Positions 35,862-44,171 of a stretch of 64,000 nucleotides of DNA are shown here, piece after piece. The notes beneath the pieces are model-generated. The model worked only from the letters and a program-made list of their open reading frames with translations. It was not told the origin of the DNA and searched no databases. The first letter of the stretch is position 1. The number at the start of each line of letters is the position of its first letter. Location: positions 1,612,001 to 1,676,000 of the forward strand of contig CAVXGZ010000008.1 in NCBI GenBank assembly GCA_963761325.1. The letters are read 5' to 3'. This stretch comes from Streptantibioticus_C sp963761325 (GTDB lineage Bacteria; Actinomycetota; Actinomycetes; Streptomycetales; Streptomycetaceae). Both the position numbers and the translations under genes were made by a program.

Positions 35862-37249
35862 CCGCGCGCGAGCTGCCCCGGCTGGTGATCGCCGCGCCGG
35901 CGTCGGGGTCCGGCAAGACGACGGTCGCGACCGGCCTGATGGCGGCGTTCGCCCGGCGGGGGCTGGCGGTCTCGCCGCACAAGGTCGGCCCCGACTACAT
36001 CGATCCCGGCTACCACGCGCTGGCCACCGGCCGGCCGGGCCGCAACCTCGACGCCTACCTGTGCGGTCCCGAGCGGATCGCCCCGCTGCTGCTGCACGGC
36101 GCCGCCGGCTGCGAACTGGCCCTCGTCGAAGGGGTGATGGGGCTCTACGACGGGGTGGCCGGGCAGGGCGAGCTGGCCTCCACCGCACACGTGGCGAAGC
36201 TGCTGCGCGCGCCGGTCGTGCTGGTGGTGGACGCCGCCTCGCAGTCCCGCTCGGTGGCCGCCCTGGTGCACGGCTTCGCCTCCTGGGACCCGCAGGTGCG
36301 GCTCGGCGGGGTGATCCTCAACAAGGTCGCCTCCGACCGGCACGAGGAGTTGCTGCGCGACGCGCTGGAGGGCTGCGGCGTGCCGGTGCTCGGCGTACTG
36401 CGCCGCGACGCCGGGGTGAACACCCCCTCGCGGCACCTGGGCCTGGTCCCGGTGGTGGAGCGCCACGCGCCGGCCGTGGCGGCGGTCGAGGCGCTGGCGG
36501 AGCGGGTGGCCGCCGGGTGCGACCTGCCCGCCCTGCTCGCGCTGGCCCGCAGCGCTCCCCCGCTGGCGGCCGAAGCGTGGGACCCGGCGGCCGGACCGGC
36601 GCCCGCCGCCCCCGCGCGGCGGCCGGTGGTGGCGGTGGCGGGCGGGGCCGCGTTCTCCTTCTGCTACGCCGAGCACGCCGAACTGCTCACCGCGGCCGGG
36701 GCCGACGTGGTGCCCTTCGACCCGCTGCGCGACGAGCGGCTGCCGGACGGCACCGGCGCGCTGGTGCTCGGCGGCGGCTTCCCCGAGGTCTACGCGCCCG
36801 AGCTGGCGGCGAACGAACCGCTGCGCGCGGCCGTTCGCGCGCTGGCCGACGCGGGCGCCCCGGTGGCGGCCGAGTGCGCCGGACTGCTGTACCTGGCAAG
36901 GGAGTTGGACGGCGTGCCGATGTGCGGCGTGCTGGACGCGACCGCCCGGATGACCGACCGCCTCACCCTGGGCTACCGCGAGGCGGTGGCGGTGGACGAC
37001 ACCGCGCTGGCCGCCGCGGGCACCCGGGTGCGCGGCCACGAGTTCCACCGCACGGTGCTGGAGCCGGCCGCCGGCGCCGCCCCGGCGTGGGGCCTGGTGC
37101 GCCCGGTCCGGCGCACCGAGGGGTTCGCTTCGCGCGGGGTCCACGCCTCCTACCTGCACGTGCACTGGGCCGGCGCCCCCGGGATCGCCGGGCGGCTGGT
37201 GGCCGGCGCGCAGGCCGCCGCACGGTCCGCCGCGGCCCGGACGCCGTGA
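35858..37249 (+). CDS. cobB: Cobyrinic acid a,c-diamide synthase CobB
   Basis: The 463-aa protein has an ATP-binding N-terminus (LVIAAPASGSGKTTVATGLM, HKVGPDYIDPGYH) and a glutamine amidotransferase-like C-terminus with the Cys in AAECAGLLYLAREL and late His (SYLHVHW). It amidates the a and c side chains. GTG 35858 overlaps the cobO stop. Confidence 0.96.
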   Translation: MTARELPRLVIAAPASGSGKTTVATGLMAAFARRGLAVSPHKVGPDYIDPGYHALATGRPGRNLDAYLCGPERIAPLLLHGAAGCELALVEGVMGLYDGVAGQGELASTAHVAKLLRAPVVLVVDAASQSRSVAALVHGFASWDPQVRLGGVILNKVASDRHEELLRDALEGCGVPVLGVLRRDAGVNTPSRHLGLVPVVERHAPAVAAVEALAERVAAGCDLPALLALARSAPPLAAEAWDPAAGPAPAAPARRPVVAVAGGAAFSFCYAEHAELLTAAGADVVPFDPLRDERLPDGTGALVLGGGFPEVYAPELAANEPLRAAVRALADAGAPVAAECAGLLYLARELDGVPMCGVLDATARMTDRLTLGYREAVAVDDTALAAAGTRVRGHEFHRTVLEPAAGAAPAWGLVRPVRRTEGFASRGVHASYLHVHWAGAPGIAGRLVAGAQAAARSAAARTP

Positions 37250-37647
37250 CCGGCCCCGGCGGCCTGGTCGTCGGGGTCGGCGCGGGCCGCGGGGTGCCGG
37301 CCGAGGAGATCCTCACCCTGATCGCCGACACGCTGCGCGCCGCCGGCCTGGACCCCGGGCAGCTCGTCGCGCTCGCCACCGTCGAGGCCAAGGCGGCGGA
37401 ACCGGGCGTCCGTGCGGCGGCGGACCGGCTGGGAATCCCGCTGATCACGTACTCCGCGCAAAACCTCTCCACGATCCCCGTACCGCATCCGTCCGGCCGG
37501 GTCGAGGCCGCCGCGGGCACCCCCGCGGTGGCCGAGGCGGCGGCGCTGGCGGGCGCGGAGGGCGGCCAACTCCTGGTGTCCAAAAGGAAGTCGGCGCCCA
37601 GTGGCCGGGCGGCGAAGGCCACCGTCGCGGTGGCGCGGCGCGGTTGA
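37246..37647 (+). CDS. CobE / CbiG C-terminal domain protein
   Basis: The 133-aa protein resembles the CobE family and the C-terminal domain of CbiG: VVGVGAGRGVPAEEI, ATVEAKAAEPGV, LITYSAQNL and VAEAAAL. The family acts in cobalamin ring contraction steps, exact role uncertain. GTG 37246 overlaps the cobB stop. It is the last gene in the strictly overlapping run before a 319-bp gap. Confidence 0.85.
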   Translation: MTGPGGLVVGVGAGRGVPAEEILTLIADTLRAAGLDPGQLVALATVEAKAAEPGVRAAADRLGIPLITYSAQNLSTIPVPHPSGRVEAAAGTPAVAEAAALAGAEGGQLLVSKRKSAPSGRAAKATVAVARRG

Positions 37648-37966
37648 CCGGCGGAGCCGCCGGCGGACCCGTCCGGCCGCTGAGCGGGGCGGCGGGCGGC
37701 GTCCGGCCGGGCGGCGGCGCACCGGCGTGAGATACCGTCAACTCGCCCGTATCGGACAGGTGTTGGCCTCCACGGGGAGGCGCGAAGCGGTCCCGGCGGG
37801 TAGCGTTCGCCCGGTGGTCCGCCGGCGAAACCGGCGTGACCAGCCGCGATCGGACCCTGCCGGTGATCCCGGCGGGCCGGGTCGCTACCGTCGTCACCGG
37901 ACCGGCCGCGCCCCCGCGCCGCGGCCGCCCGAGCCGCCAGCACCACCGCACCAAGGAGATTCCCGA
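37648..37966. other. 319-bp gene-free gap in the cob cluster
   Basis: I see no gene here and no B12-box, so a second riboswitch is not supported. The region may carry an internal promoter for the cbiX-like gene. It is extremely GC-rich with several short inverted repeats. Confidence 0.4.
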
Positions 37967-38803
37967 GTGACCCCGCCAGCCCTTCTCGTGGTGGACCACG
38001 GCCCGCGCGACGAGTCCGGAGCCGACGCGTTCCGCGCCTTCGTCGAGCTGCTCGGCGAACGCAGTCCGGGACTGCCGGTCGCCGGCGGCCTCACCGGGAC
38101 CGGCGGCCCGTCGCTGACCGACGCGGTGACCGAGCTGGTGGAGAAGCGCGAGGCGCGCGAGATCGCCGTCATCCCGCTGGCGCTCGGCCGGGCGGACCGC
38201 GCGGACGGCGAGATCCGGACGGCGCTGGAGCGCGAGGAGGACCGCTACGCGGACACGCCGCACGCCGGCGTCTCCTACGCCTACTGGCGCGGTCCGCTGG
38301 GGCCGCACCCGGCGCTGCTGGAGGTGCTGGTGCGCCGGCTCGACCAGGCGCTCGGCGAGGGCCACCGCACCCCGGCCGACCGGGCCGGGGTCACCGTGCT
38401 GCTGGTCGGCCGCGGCTCGACCGACCCCGAGGCCAACGCCGAGCTGTACCGGGTGGCCCGGCTGCTGTGGGAGGGCCACGGCTGCGCCGGCGTCGAGGTG
38501 GCGTTCGTCAACGGCGCGGCGCCGGACGTGCCCGCAGGGCTGGACCGGTGCGCCAGGCTCGGCGCCGGAACGCGGGAGGGGACCGGCCGGATCGTCGTGC
38601 TGCCCTACTTCCTGTTCGACGGCGTGCTGCCCGACCGGGCCCGCCAGCAGGCCGAGGGCTGGTCGGAGGCGCACGCGGCGGTGCGGGTGCGGTTCGCCGA
38701 CGTGATCGGTCCGGCCGACGAGGTCGCGGAGCTGGTGATGCGGCGGCACGCCGAACTGCCGCCCGCCGAACGGGAGACCGGGCGTGCGGGCCTGCCCGGC
38801 TGA
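37967..38803 (+). CDS. CbiX-type sirohydrochlorin chelatase
   Basis: The 278-aa protein contains two CbiX-like halves (LVVDHGPRDESGADAFRAFV and VLLVGRGSTDPEANAELYR), the arrangement of long CbiX proteins that insert cobalt (or iron) into sirohydrochlorin. A His in VVDHG is a likely metal ligand, whereas the second half has Arg at the matching place. GTG 37967 follows AAGGAG. It overlaps the start of the next gene by 20 bp. Confidence 0.85.
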   Translation: MTPPALLVVDHGPRDESGADAFRAFVELLGERSPGLPVAGGLTGTGGPSLTDAVTELVEKREAREIAVIPLALGRADRADGEIRTALEREEDRYADTPHAGVSYAYWRGPLGPHPALLEVLVRRLDQALGEGHRTPADRAGVTVLLVGRGSTDPEANAELYRVARLLWEGHGCAGVEVAFVNGAAPDVPAGLDRCARLGAGTREGTGRIVVLPYFLFDGVLPDRARQQAEGWSEAHAAVRVRFADVIGPADEVAELVMRRHAELPPAERETGRAGLPG

Positions 38804-39842
38804 CGACGGCTTCGACCTGCGCCACCACGGGGACGCCGAAGTCCGCGACGGCGGCGCGGAGTTGACCGATCTGGCGGTCAACGTCCGGGCGGACACGCCG
38901 CCTTCCTGGCTGCGGGAGCGGATCGCCGCCTCGCTCACCGGGCTCGCCGCCTATCCCGACGACCGCGCGGCCCACCGCGCGGTCGCCGACCGGCACGGCC
39001 GTCCCCTGGGCGAGGTGCTGCTGACCGCGGGCGCCGCCGAGGCGTTCGTGCTGATCGCCCGGGCGTTCGCGCCGCGCCACCCGGCCGTGGTGCACCCGCA
39101 GTTCACCGAACCGGAGGCGGCGCTGCGCGACGCGGGCCACCCGGTGCGGCGCGTCCTGCTGAGCGCGGACGACGGGTTCCGGCTCGACCCGGCCGCCGTC
39201 CCGCCCGCCGCCGACCTGGTGGTGGTCGGCAACCCCACCAACCCGACCTCGGTGCTGCATCCCGCCGGCACGCTGGCCGCGCTGGCCCGGCCGGGGCGGC
39301 TCCTGGTGGTGGACGAGGCGTTCATGGACGCGGTGCCCGGCGAGGGCGAGTCGCTGGCCGGCCGCCGCGACCTGCCGGGACTCGTGGTGCTGCGCAGCCT
39401 CACCAAGACGTGGGGGCTGGCCGGGCTGCGCGTCGGATACCTGCTGGCGGAGCCGGACACCGTCGCCGCGCTGCGCCGCGCCCAACCGCTGTGGCCGGTC
39501 TCCACCCCGGCGCTGGTGGCGGCCGCCGCCTGCTCGCAACCCGCCGCGCTGGCCGAGGCGGACGCCGCCGCCCGCCGGGTCGCCGCGGACCGCGCGCACC
39601 TGCTCGGCCTGCTCGCCGGGATCGAGGGCGTGCACGCCGTGGCCCCGGCGGCCGGCCCGTTCGTCCTGCTGCGGCTGCCCGGCGCCGCCGCGGTGCGCGA
39701 CCGGCTGCGCCACCTGGGCTTCGCGGTGCGCCGCGCCGACACCTTCCCCGGGCTGGGGCCGGACTGGCTGCGGGTGGCGGTGCGGGACCGGTCGGTGGGC
39801 GAACGGTTCGCCGGCGCGCTGGAGAAGGCGCTGCACGGCTGA
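38784..39842 (+). CDS. cobC: PLP-dependent CobC-like aminotransferase-fold protein (Rv2231c family)
   Basis: The 352-aa fold-type I PLP protein has the lysine motif RSLTKTWGLAGLRVGY and VVVGNPTNPTS typical of histidinol-phosphate aminotransferase-like enzymes. In B12 clusters such proteins are annotated CobC and are related to threonine-phosphate decarboxylase, which makes aminopropanol phosphate. GTG 38784 overlaps the previous gene. A terminator follows at 39844–39877. Confidence 0.88.
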   Translation: MRACPADDGFDLRHHGDAEVRDGGAELTDLAVNVRADTPPSWLRERIAASLTGLAAYPDDRAAHRAVADRHGRPLGEVLLTAGAAEAFVLIARAFAPRHPAVVHPQFTEPEAALRDAGHPVRRVLLSADDGFRLDPAAVPPAADLVVVGNPTNPTSVLHPAGTLAALARPGRLLVVDEAFMDAVPGEGESLAGRRDLPGLVVLRSLTKTWGLAGLRVGYLLAEPDTVAALRRAQPLWPVSTPALVAAAACSQPAALAEADAAARRVAADRAHLLGLLAGIEGVHAVAPAAGPFVLLRLPGAAAVRDRLRHLGFAVRRADTFPGLGPDWLRVAVRDRSVGERFAGALEKALHG

Positions 39843-39843
39843 C

Positions 39844-39877
39844 GCGGGGGGCGGTGCCGGACACCACCGCCCCCCGC
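39844..39877. terminator. Bidirectional terminator between cobC and the LAxTG protein
   Basis: Perfect 13-bp arms gcggggggcggtg / caccgccccccgc with an 8-nt loop lie between two convergent genes. Confidence 0.7.
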
Positions 39878-39899
39878 GGTCCCGAAGGGCGCTCCGCGG

Positions 39900-41060
39900 T
39901 CAGCGCCCGGCCCGGCCCCTGCGGCGGCGGGACAGGTACACGGCCGTGCCGCCGGCCGCCAGGAGGGTCGCGGCGCCGGCCGCCAGGTACGGCGTGCCGG
40001 GGTCGGCGCCGGTGTCGGCGAGGCCGTGGTCCTGGCCGGTCGGGGTGAGGGTCTGGACGCCGCCGGTCGAGGCCGGGGCCGTGCCGATGCCGCCGCCGGA
40101 GCCCGCGGCCCCGCCGGTGCCGGTCGCCCCGCTCGACGAACCGCCGCCGGAGACGCCGGAGGACCCGCCGGTGCCCGAACCGCCGCTGGACGCGCCGCCG
40201 TTGCCGCCCGTGCCGGTGGTACCGCCGCTCGACGGGCCGCCGGAGCCGGAACCCCCGGTGCCCGCGCCGCCGTTGCCGGAGCCGCCGGTGCCGGTGCCGC
40301 CGGACGAGCCGCCGCCCGGAGTGCCGGACGGCGTCCGGCAGGTGGCCCGCGCGAGCGTGACGTCGCCGTGGACCGCGGTGACGCCGAGGCCGAGCGGGTC
40401 GATGGAGACCGCGAGGTCCAGCGCGGTGGCGGCGGCGGTGTGCGAGGTGGTCCGCGGCCGGGACAGGGTGAGGCGGACCCGGCCGACCGCGGGCACGTCG
40501 ACGGTGGTGGTGCCGCCCGCGGTGAGCGTGACCCGTTCGCCGAGCACGGTGACCGGGCCCAGCACGTCGGAGTGCGCGGCCGGGCGCCGGTGTGCGGCGC
40601 AGTCGGCCTGCGAGGTGACCTGCCGCAGGCCGACCAGCGGCAGCGGCAGCCCGGGCAGCGTGACCCGGGCGTCGACCAGGTCGGCGTAGCCGTGGGCGGC
40701 GCGGGGGTCGGCGGTGGCCCGCGCGGTGGCGACGTCGGCGGCGAACAGGCCGAAGGGGCGGCCGCCGTCGAATCCGTCGAGCCGGACGCTCAGCGTGGTC
40801 CGCGAGGCGTCGGCGGGCGCGTGGACGTCGTCGAGCGTGACGTCCAGCGGCACGAGCGCCCGGTGCAGGACCGAGACGTCCAGGCCGGTCCGCAGCACGG
40901 TCGCGGTGGCCGTGCCGTGCCGCGGGGCGGGCGACGTCGGGCCGGCCGGCCCGGCGAAGGCGTCGGGGGCCAGGGCGGCGCCGACGGCGGCGAGCGCGAC
41001 GGCTGCCGCCGCCGTCGCGAGGGTGCGGCGCACGGGCGGGCTGAGGACGGAGCTGTACAC
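39900..41060 (-). CDS. SCO1860-family LAxTG sortase-anchored surface protein
   Basis: The 386-aa protein starts with a basic signal peptide (PVRRTLATAAAAVALAAVGA ending near DAFA), then a soluble domain of about 230 residues, a Gly/Ser/Thr low-complexity spacer of about 80 residues, and a cell-wall sorting signal: LADTG, a hydrophobic segment and RRRRGRAGR. LAxTG is the class E sortase motif of Streptomyces. The orthologue in S. coelicolor also follows the cobalamin genes. GTG 41060 has a GGGGG ribosome site. Function is unknown. Confidence 0.88.
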   Translation of the reverse strand: MYSSVLSPPVRRTLATAAAAVALAAVGAALAPDAFAGPAGPTSPAPRHGTATATVLRTGLDVSVLHRALVPLDVTLDDVHAPADASRTTLSVRLDGFDGGRPFGLFAADVATARATADPRAAHGYADLVDARVTLPGLPLPLVGLRQVTSQADCAAHRRPAAHSDVLGPVTVLGERVTLTAGGTTTVDVPAVGRVRLTLSRPRTTSHTAAATALDLAVSIDPLGLGVTAVHGDVTLARATCRTPSGTPGGGSSGGTGTGGSGNGGAGTGGSGSGGPSSGGTTGTGGNGGASSGGSGTGGSSGVSGGGSSSGATGTGGAAGSGGGIGTAPASTGGVQTLTPTGQDHGLADTGADPGTPYLAAGAATLLAAGGTAVYLSRRRRGRAGR

Positions 41061-41300
41061 GGTGGAACCCCCACAAGTGGCATGGAGTCGCCGGCGGGCC
41101 CGTGACGGGAACCGCGGACGGGCGTCGCGCGCAAGGGGACGGCGCGGTCGCCGGCGACCTCGACCCGGCAATATTTACGCACTGAACGTCAACGAACGGC
41201 TACTCGACGCCACTTCACTCCAAAGAGTGGTTTCCCAGCGCCTGTTCGAATGCACCGCCGCTCCTCGCCCACCGGCCCCACCGATCCCGCTTCTCCCATC

Positions 41301-41346
41301 GTCAACCCAGGGTTGACGACAGCGCCATCGACAACCTACGGTTGAC
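41301..41346 (+). promoter_or_regulatory. Two palindromic operators over a leaderless-type promoter
   Basis: gtcaacccagggttgac (41301–41317) is a perfect 17-bp palindrome, and gacaacctacggttgac (41330–41346) is a near copy 29 bp away. They overlap a -35-like TTGACG (41313–41318) and a -10-like TACGGT (41337–41342). The predicted start of transcription falls on or next to the ATG at 41349. Confidence 0.7.
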
Positions 41347-41348
41347 GC

Positions 41349-42089
41349 ATGGAGAAGCATCCCGTGCGGCTCGACGACCTGATCGAGCACGTCATCAACC
41401 AGCACCCGGACGGGGACGCGCTGCAGCACCTGTCCGACGCCATGTCGGCCTCGGCCCACCTCGGAGAGGTCGCCGACCACCTCATCGGGCACTTCGTGGA
41501 CCAGGCACGCCGCGCCGGGGCGTCCTGGACCGAGATCGGCGAGTACATGGGGGTGACCAAGCAGGCCGTGCAGAAGCGGTTCGTCCCCAAGGAGACCGAG
41601 GCGGAGGAAGGGGATCTCAGCCACTGGGGGCTGCTGTCCCGGTTCACCCAACGGGCCCGCGCCTGCGTGCACTTCGCCCGGGACGACGCGCGCGAGCGCG
41701 GTCACGGGCACGTGGAGAACGGCCACCTCGTGCTCGGCCTGCTCAGCGAACCGGAGGGGCTGGCGGCCAAGGCGGTCGCCGCCCTCGGGCCCGCCGAGCA
41801 GGAGGTCAGGGCCGCCGCCGTGCGCCTGCTCGGCCCGGCGGACGCGAAGACCTCCGAGCGCATCGTGTTCAGCCGCAGCGCCAAGAAGACCCTCGAACTC
41901 GCCCTGCGCGAGGCCCTGCACCTCGGGCACAACTACATCGGCACCGAGCACATCCTGCTCGGCCTGCTGCGCGAGGAGAAGGACCCGGCCGCCGGGATCC
42001 TGCTCGCCGGCGGCGTGGGCCGGGAGGCCGCCGAGTCGTGGATCAAGGCCGCGCTCCTCGGCTTCCAGCAGGGCACCCGGCACGACTGA
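41349..42089 (+). CDS. Clp N-terminal (double Clp-N) protein with HTH-like N-terminus
   Basis: The 246-aa protein has an N-terminal helical region with a possible HTH (SWTEIGEYMGVTKQAVQKRF) and a C-terminal double Clp-N domain (FTQRARACVHFARDDARERG, HNYIGTEHILLGLLREEKD), as found at the N-terminus of ClpC. There is no AAA+ ATPase domain. The combination suggests a regulator or adaptor that links Clp proteolysis to DNA binding, perhaps acting on its own promoter, which carries two palindromes. This is inference. Confidence 0.88.
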   Translation: MEKHPVRLDDLIEHVINQHPDGDALQHLSDAMSASAHLGEVADHLIGHFVDQARRAGASWTEIGEYMGVTKQAVQKRFVPKETEAEEGDLSHWGLLSRFTQRARACVHFARDDARERGHGHVENGHLVLGLLSEPEGLAAKAVAALGPAEQEVRAAAVRLLGPADAKTSERIVFSRSAKKTLELALREALHLGHNYIGTEHILLGLLREEKDPAAGILLAGGVGREAAESWIKAALLGFQQGTRHD

Positions 42090-42128
42090 CCCGCGCCGCC
42101 GCGGCCGGACGGTCGCGCCGGCACCCGT

Positions 42129-43220
42129 TCACCCCGCCATCCGGCCCCGCAGCAGCACCCGCCGCGGGGCCGCCAGCACGGCCAGGTCGGCGCGCGGGTC
42201 CTCGTCGTAGACCACGAGGTCGGCCGGCGCGCCCTCGTCGAGCAGCGGCCGGCCCAGCCAGCGCCGCGCGTCCCAACAGGCCGCGGAGAGCGCCTCGGTG
42301 GCCGGCAGCCCGGCCTTGGCCAACTCGGCAACCTCGTCGGCGACCAGCCCGTGCGGCAGCGAGCCGCCCGCGTCGGTGCCGGCGAAGATCCGGATCCCGG
42401 CCTCGTGCGCGGCCCGCACCGTCTCGTAGCGGCGCTCGTGCAGCGAGCGCATGTGGGCCGACCAGCGGGGGAACTTCGCCTCGCCGCCGGCCGCGAGGGT
42501 GGGGAACGTCGCGATGTTGACCAGCGTCGGCACGATGGCGACGCCGCGCTCGGCGAACAGCGGGATGGTCTCCTCGGTGAGCCCGGTCGCGTGCTCCACG
42601 CAGTCGATGCCCGCCTCGACCAGGTCGGTCAGCGAGTTCTCCGCGAAGCAGTGCGCGGTGACCCGGGCGCCCTCCTGGTGGGCGGCGGCGATGGCCTCCT
42701 CGATCGCCTCGCGCGGCCAGCACGGCATCAGGTCGCCCGCCGAGCGTTCGATCCAGTCGCCGACCAGCTTGACCCAGCCGTCGCCGCGCCGCGCTTCCCG
42801 ACGGACGTAGGCGGTCAGGTCGCCGGGCTCGATCTCGTGGGCGAAGTTGCGGATGTAGCGCCGGGTGCGGGCGATGTGGCGGCCGGCCCGGATGACGCGC
42901 GGCAGGTCCTCGCGGTCGTCGATCCACCGGGTGTCGGCGGGCGATCCGGCGTCCCGCAGCAGCAGCGCGCCGGCGTCACGCTCGGTGAGCGCCTGCTTCT
43001 CGGTGGTGGCCTCGTCCACCGCGCCGTGCGGGCCGAGCCCGACGTGGCAGTGCGCGTCCACCAGGCCGGGCAGCGCCCAGCCGGTCACCGTGCGCACGTC
43101 ACGGGCGGCGACCGGGCGCTGGTAGGTGATCCGGCCGCCCACCACCCACAACTCGTCGGTCGACTCCTGCGGGCCGGTCAGTACCCGCCCCCTGATGTGC
43201 AGCACCGGTGCGTCCGTCAT
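42129..43220 (-). CDS. Amidohydrolase family protein
   Basis: The 363-aa protein has the metal-binding HxH (DAHCHVGLGP), later histidines (VTAHCFAEN, VEHATGL) and the aspartate in FAGTDAGGSLPHG, all typical of imidazolonepropionase/prolidase-like amidohydrolases. Substrate unknown. ATG 43220 is the start. It is convergent with the Clp-N gene (39-bp gap). Confidence 0.92.
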   Translation of the reverse strand: MTDAPVLHIRGRVLTGPQESTDELWVVGGRITYQRPVAARDVRTVTGWALPGLVDAHCHVGLGPHGAVDEATTEKQALTERDAGALLLRDAGSPADTRWIDDREDLPRVIRAGRHIARTRRYIRNFAHEIEPGDLTAYVRREARRGDGWVKLVGDWIERSAGDLMPCWPREAIEEAIAAAHQEGARVTAHCFAENSLTDLVEAGIDCVEHATGLTEETIPLFAERGVAIVPTLVNIATFPTLAAGGEAKFPRWSAHMRSLHERRYETVRAAHEAGIRIFAGTDAGGSLPHGLVADEVAELAKAGLPATEALSAACWDARRWLGRPLLDEGAPADLVVYDEDPRADLAVLAAPRRVLLRGRMAG

Positions 43221-43615
43221 GCCCGTGACTCTACGAGCCGGGCGCCGCGCGCGGACCACCCCCTGCGGCGGAGCGCCGGTCGGGCCTTCCGCGCGCGGAA
43301 ATGCATTTGATCAGGGATAATTCCGCGAGCAATTTCACGACCGTATTCCCCCATAGCCTCCTGCCCAGCATCGCAGCACCTAAACAAAAACGCTCCGAAT
43401 CCCCCCGACGGCCTAATCGAAAAAGATCACAGCAGTGTTACACGGTTGTGATCGATCCCACAACCCGACCGCTTTGCCCGGTTGTATCCGGGCAAACTTC
43501 GCGAAAGTACGCCCCGGCGAGCCGCTGAACACCGCGCGCAATAACACATTCGAGTTCCCCACGTAACCCCACCCCCCGATGCAATTCTTCGCGATGCTGG
43601 GTAAATTCTTATGTC
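43221..43615. other. AT-rich regulatory region upstream of ectA
   Basis: This 395-bp region has no gene and is clearly less GC-rich than its surroundings, especially 43300–43440. It holds nested inverted repeats at 43425–43496 (described separately) and a -10-like TAAATT at 43602–43607, which would give a transcript starting at or next to the ectA ATG. Confidence 0.65.
43425..43496 (+). promoter_or_regulatory. Cluster of inverted repeats in the ect promoter region
   Basis: GATCACA (43425–43431) pairs with TGTGATC (43447–43453). GGTTGTG (43444–43450) pairs with CACAACC (43460–43466). TTTGCCCGG (43473–43481) pairs with CCGGGCAAA (43488–43496). The first two overlap and would be mutually exclusive as hairpins, but all three look like protein-binding sites. 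Confidence 0.55.
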
Positions 43616-44122
43616 ATGACCGCCGTACCAGCCACGAATTCCGACTACCTCCTCGACACCCCGACAGTCGACGACGGTGCCGCGATGTGGCGCATCGCCC
43701 GCGACTCCAAGGCCCTGGACCTCAACTCCTCCTACAGCTACCTGCTGTGGTGCCGGGACTTCGCCGCCACCTCGCTGGTGGCCCGCGACGGCGGTGCGCC
43801 GGTCGGCTTCGTGACCGGGTACGTCCGCCCGCAGCGGCCGCGCACCCTGGTCGTCTGGCAGGTCGCGGTGGACCAGGAGCACCGCGGCCGGGGACTGGCG
43901 GCCGCCATGCTCGACGGTCTGACCGCACGGGCCGACGAGCTCGGGGTGAACGGTCTGGAGACCACCATCACCCCCGGCAACGACGCCTCGCACCGGCTGT
44001 TCACCTCCTACGGGGAACGGCACGGCGCCACGGTGGAGCGCGAGGTCCTCTTCGACGGAGTGCAGTTCCCCGACGGACACGACCCGGAGGTGCTGTACCG
44101 GATCGGTCCGATCAGCAGCTGA
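43616..44122 (+). CDS. ectA: L-2,4-diaminobutyrate acetyltransferase EctA
   Basis: The 168-aa GNAT-fold enzyme has the acetyl-CoA loop region VAVDQEHRGRGLAAAML and matches EctA in length and order. It acetylates diaminobutyrate at the gamma amino group. No ribosome site precedes the ATG, and a -10-like TAAATT lies 9 bp upstream, consistent with a leaderless message. It opens ectABCD. Confidence 0.97.
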   Translation: MTAVPATNSDYLLDTPTVDDGAAMWRIARDSKALDLNSSYSYLLWCRDFAATSLVARDGGAPVGFVTGYVRPQRPRTLVVWQVAVDQEHRGRGLAAAMLDGLTARADELGVNGLETTITPGNDASHRLFTSYGERHGATVEREVLFDGVQFPDGHDPEVLYRIGPISS

Positions 44123-44171
44123 GAACCGACGCGCACACCCCGCCTGCCCCGACACCCCAAGGAGTCCCACG

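Noticed and set aside
37648..37966. Second cobalamin riboswitch before the cbiX-like gene
   Set aside because: Neither the gccactgt core nor the B12 box is present.
39400..41076. Arg/Pro-rich minus-strand frame overlapping the LAxTG gene
   Set aside because: It is the out-of-frame shadow of the Gly/Ser-rich surface protein, with an implausible composition.
43301..43530. Short open frame upstream of ectA as a gene
   Set aside because: It is within an AT-rich regulatory region, has no ribosome site or recognisable domain, and crosses all the inverted repeats.
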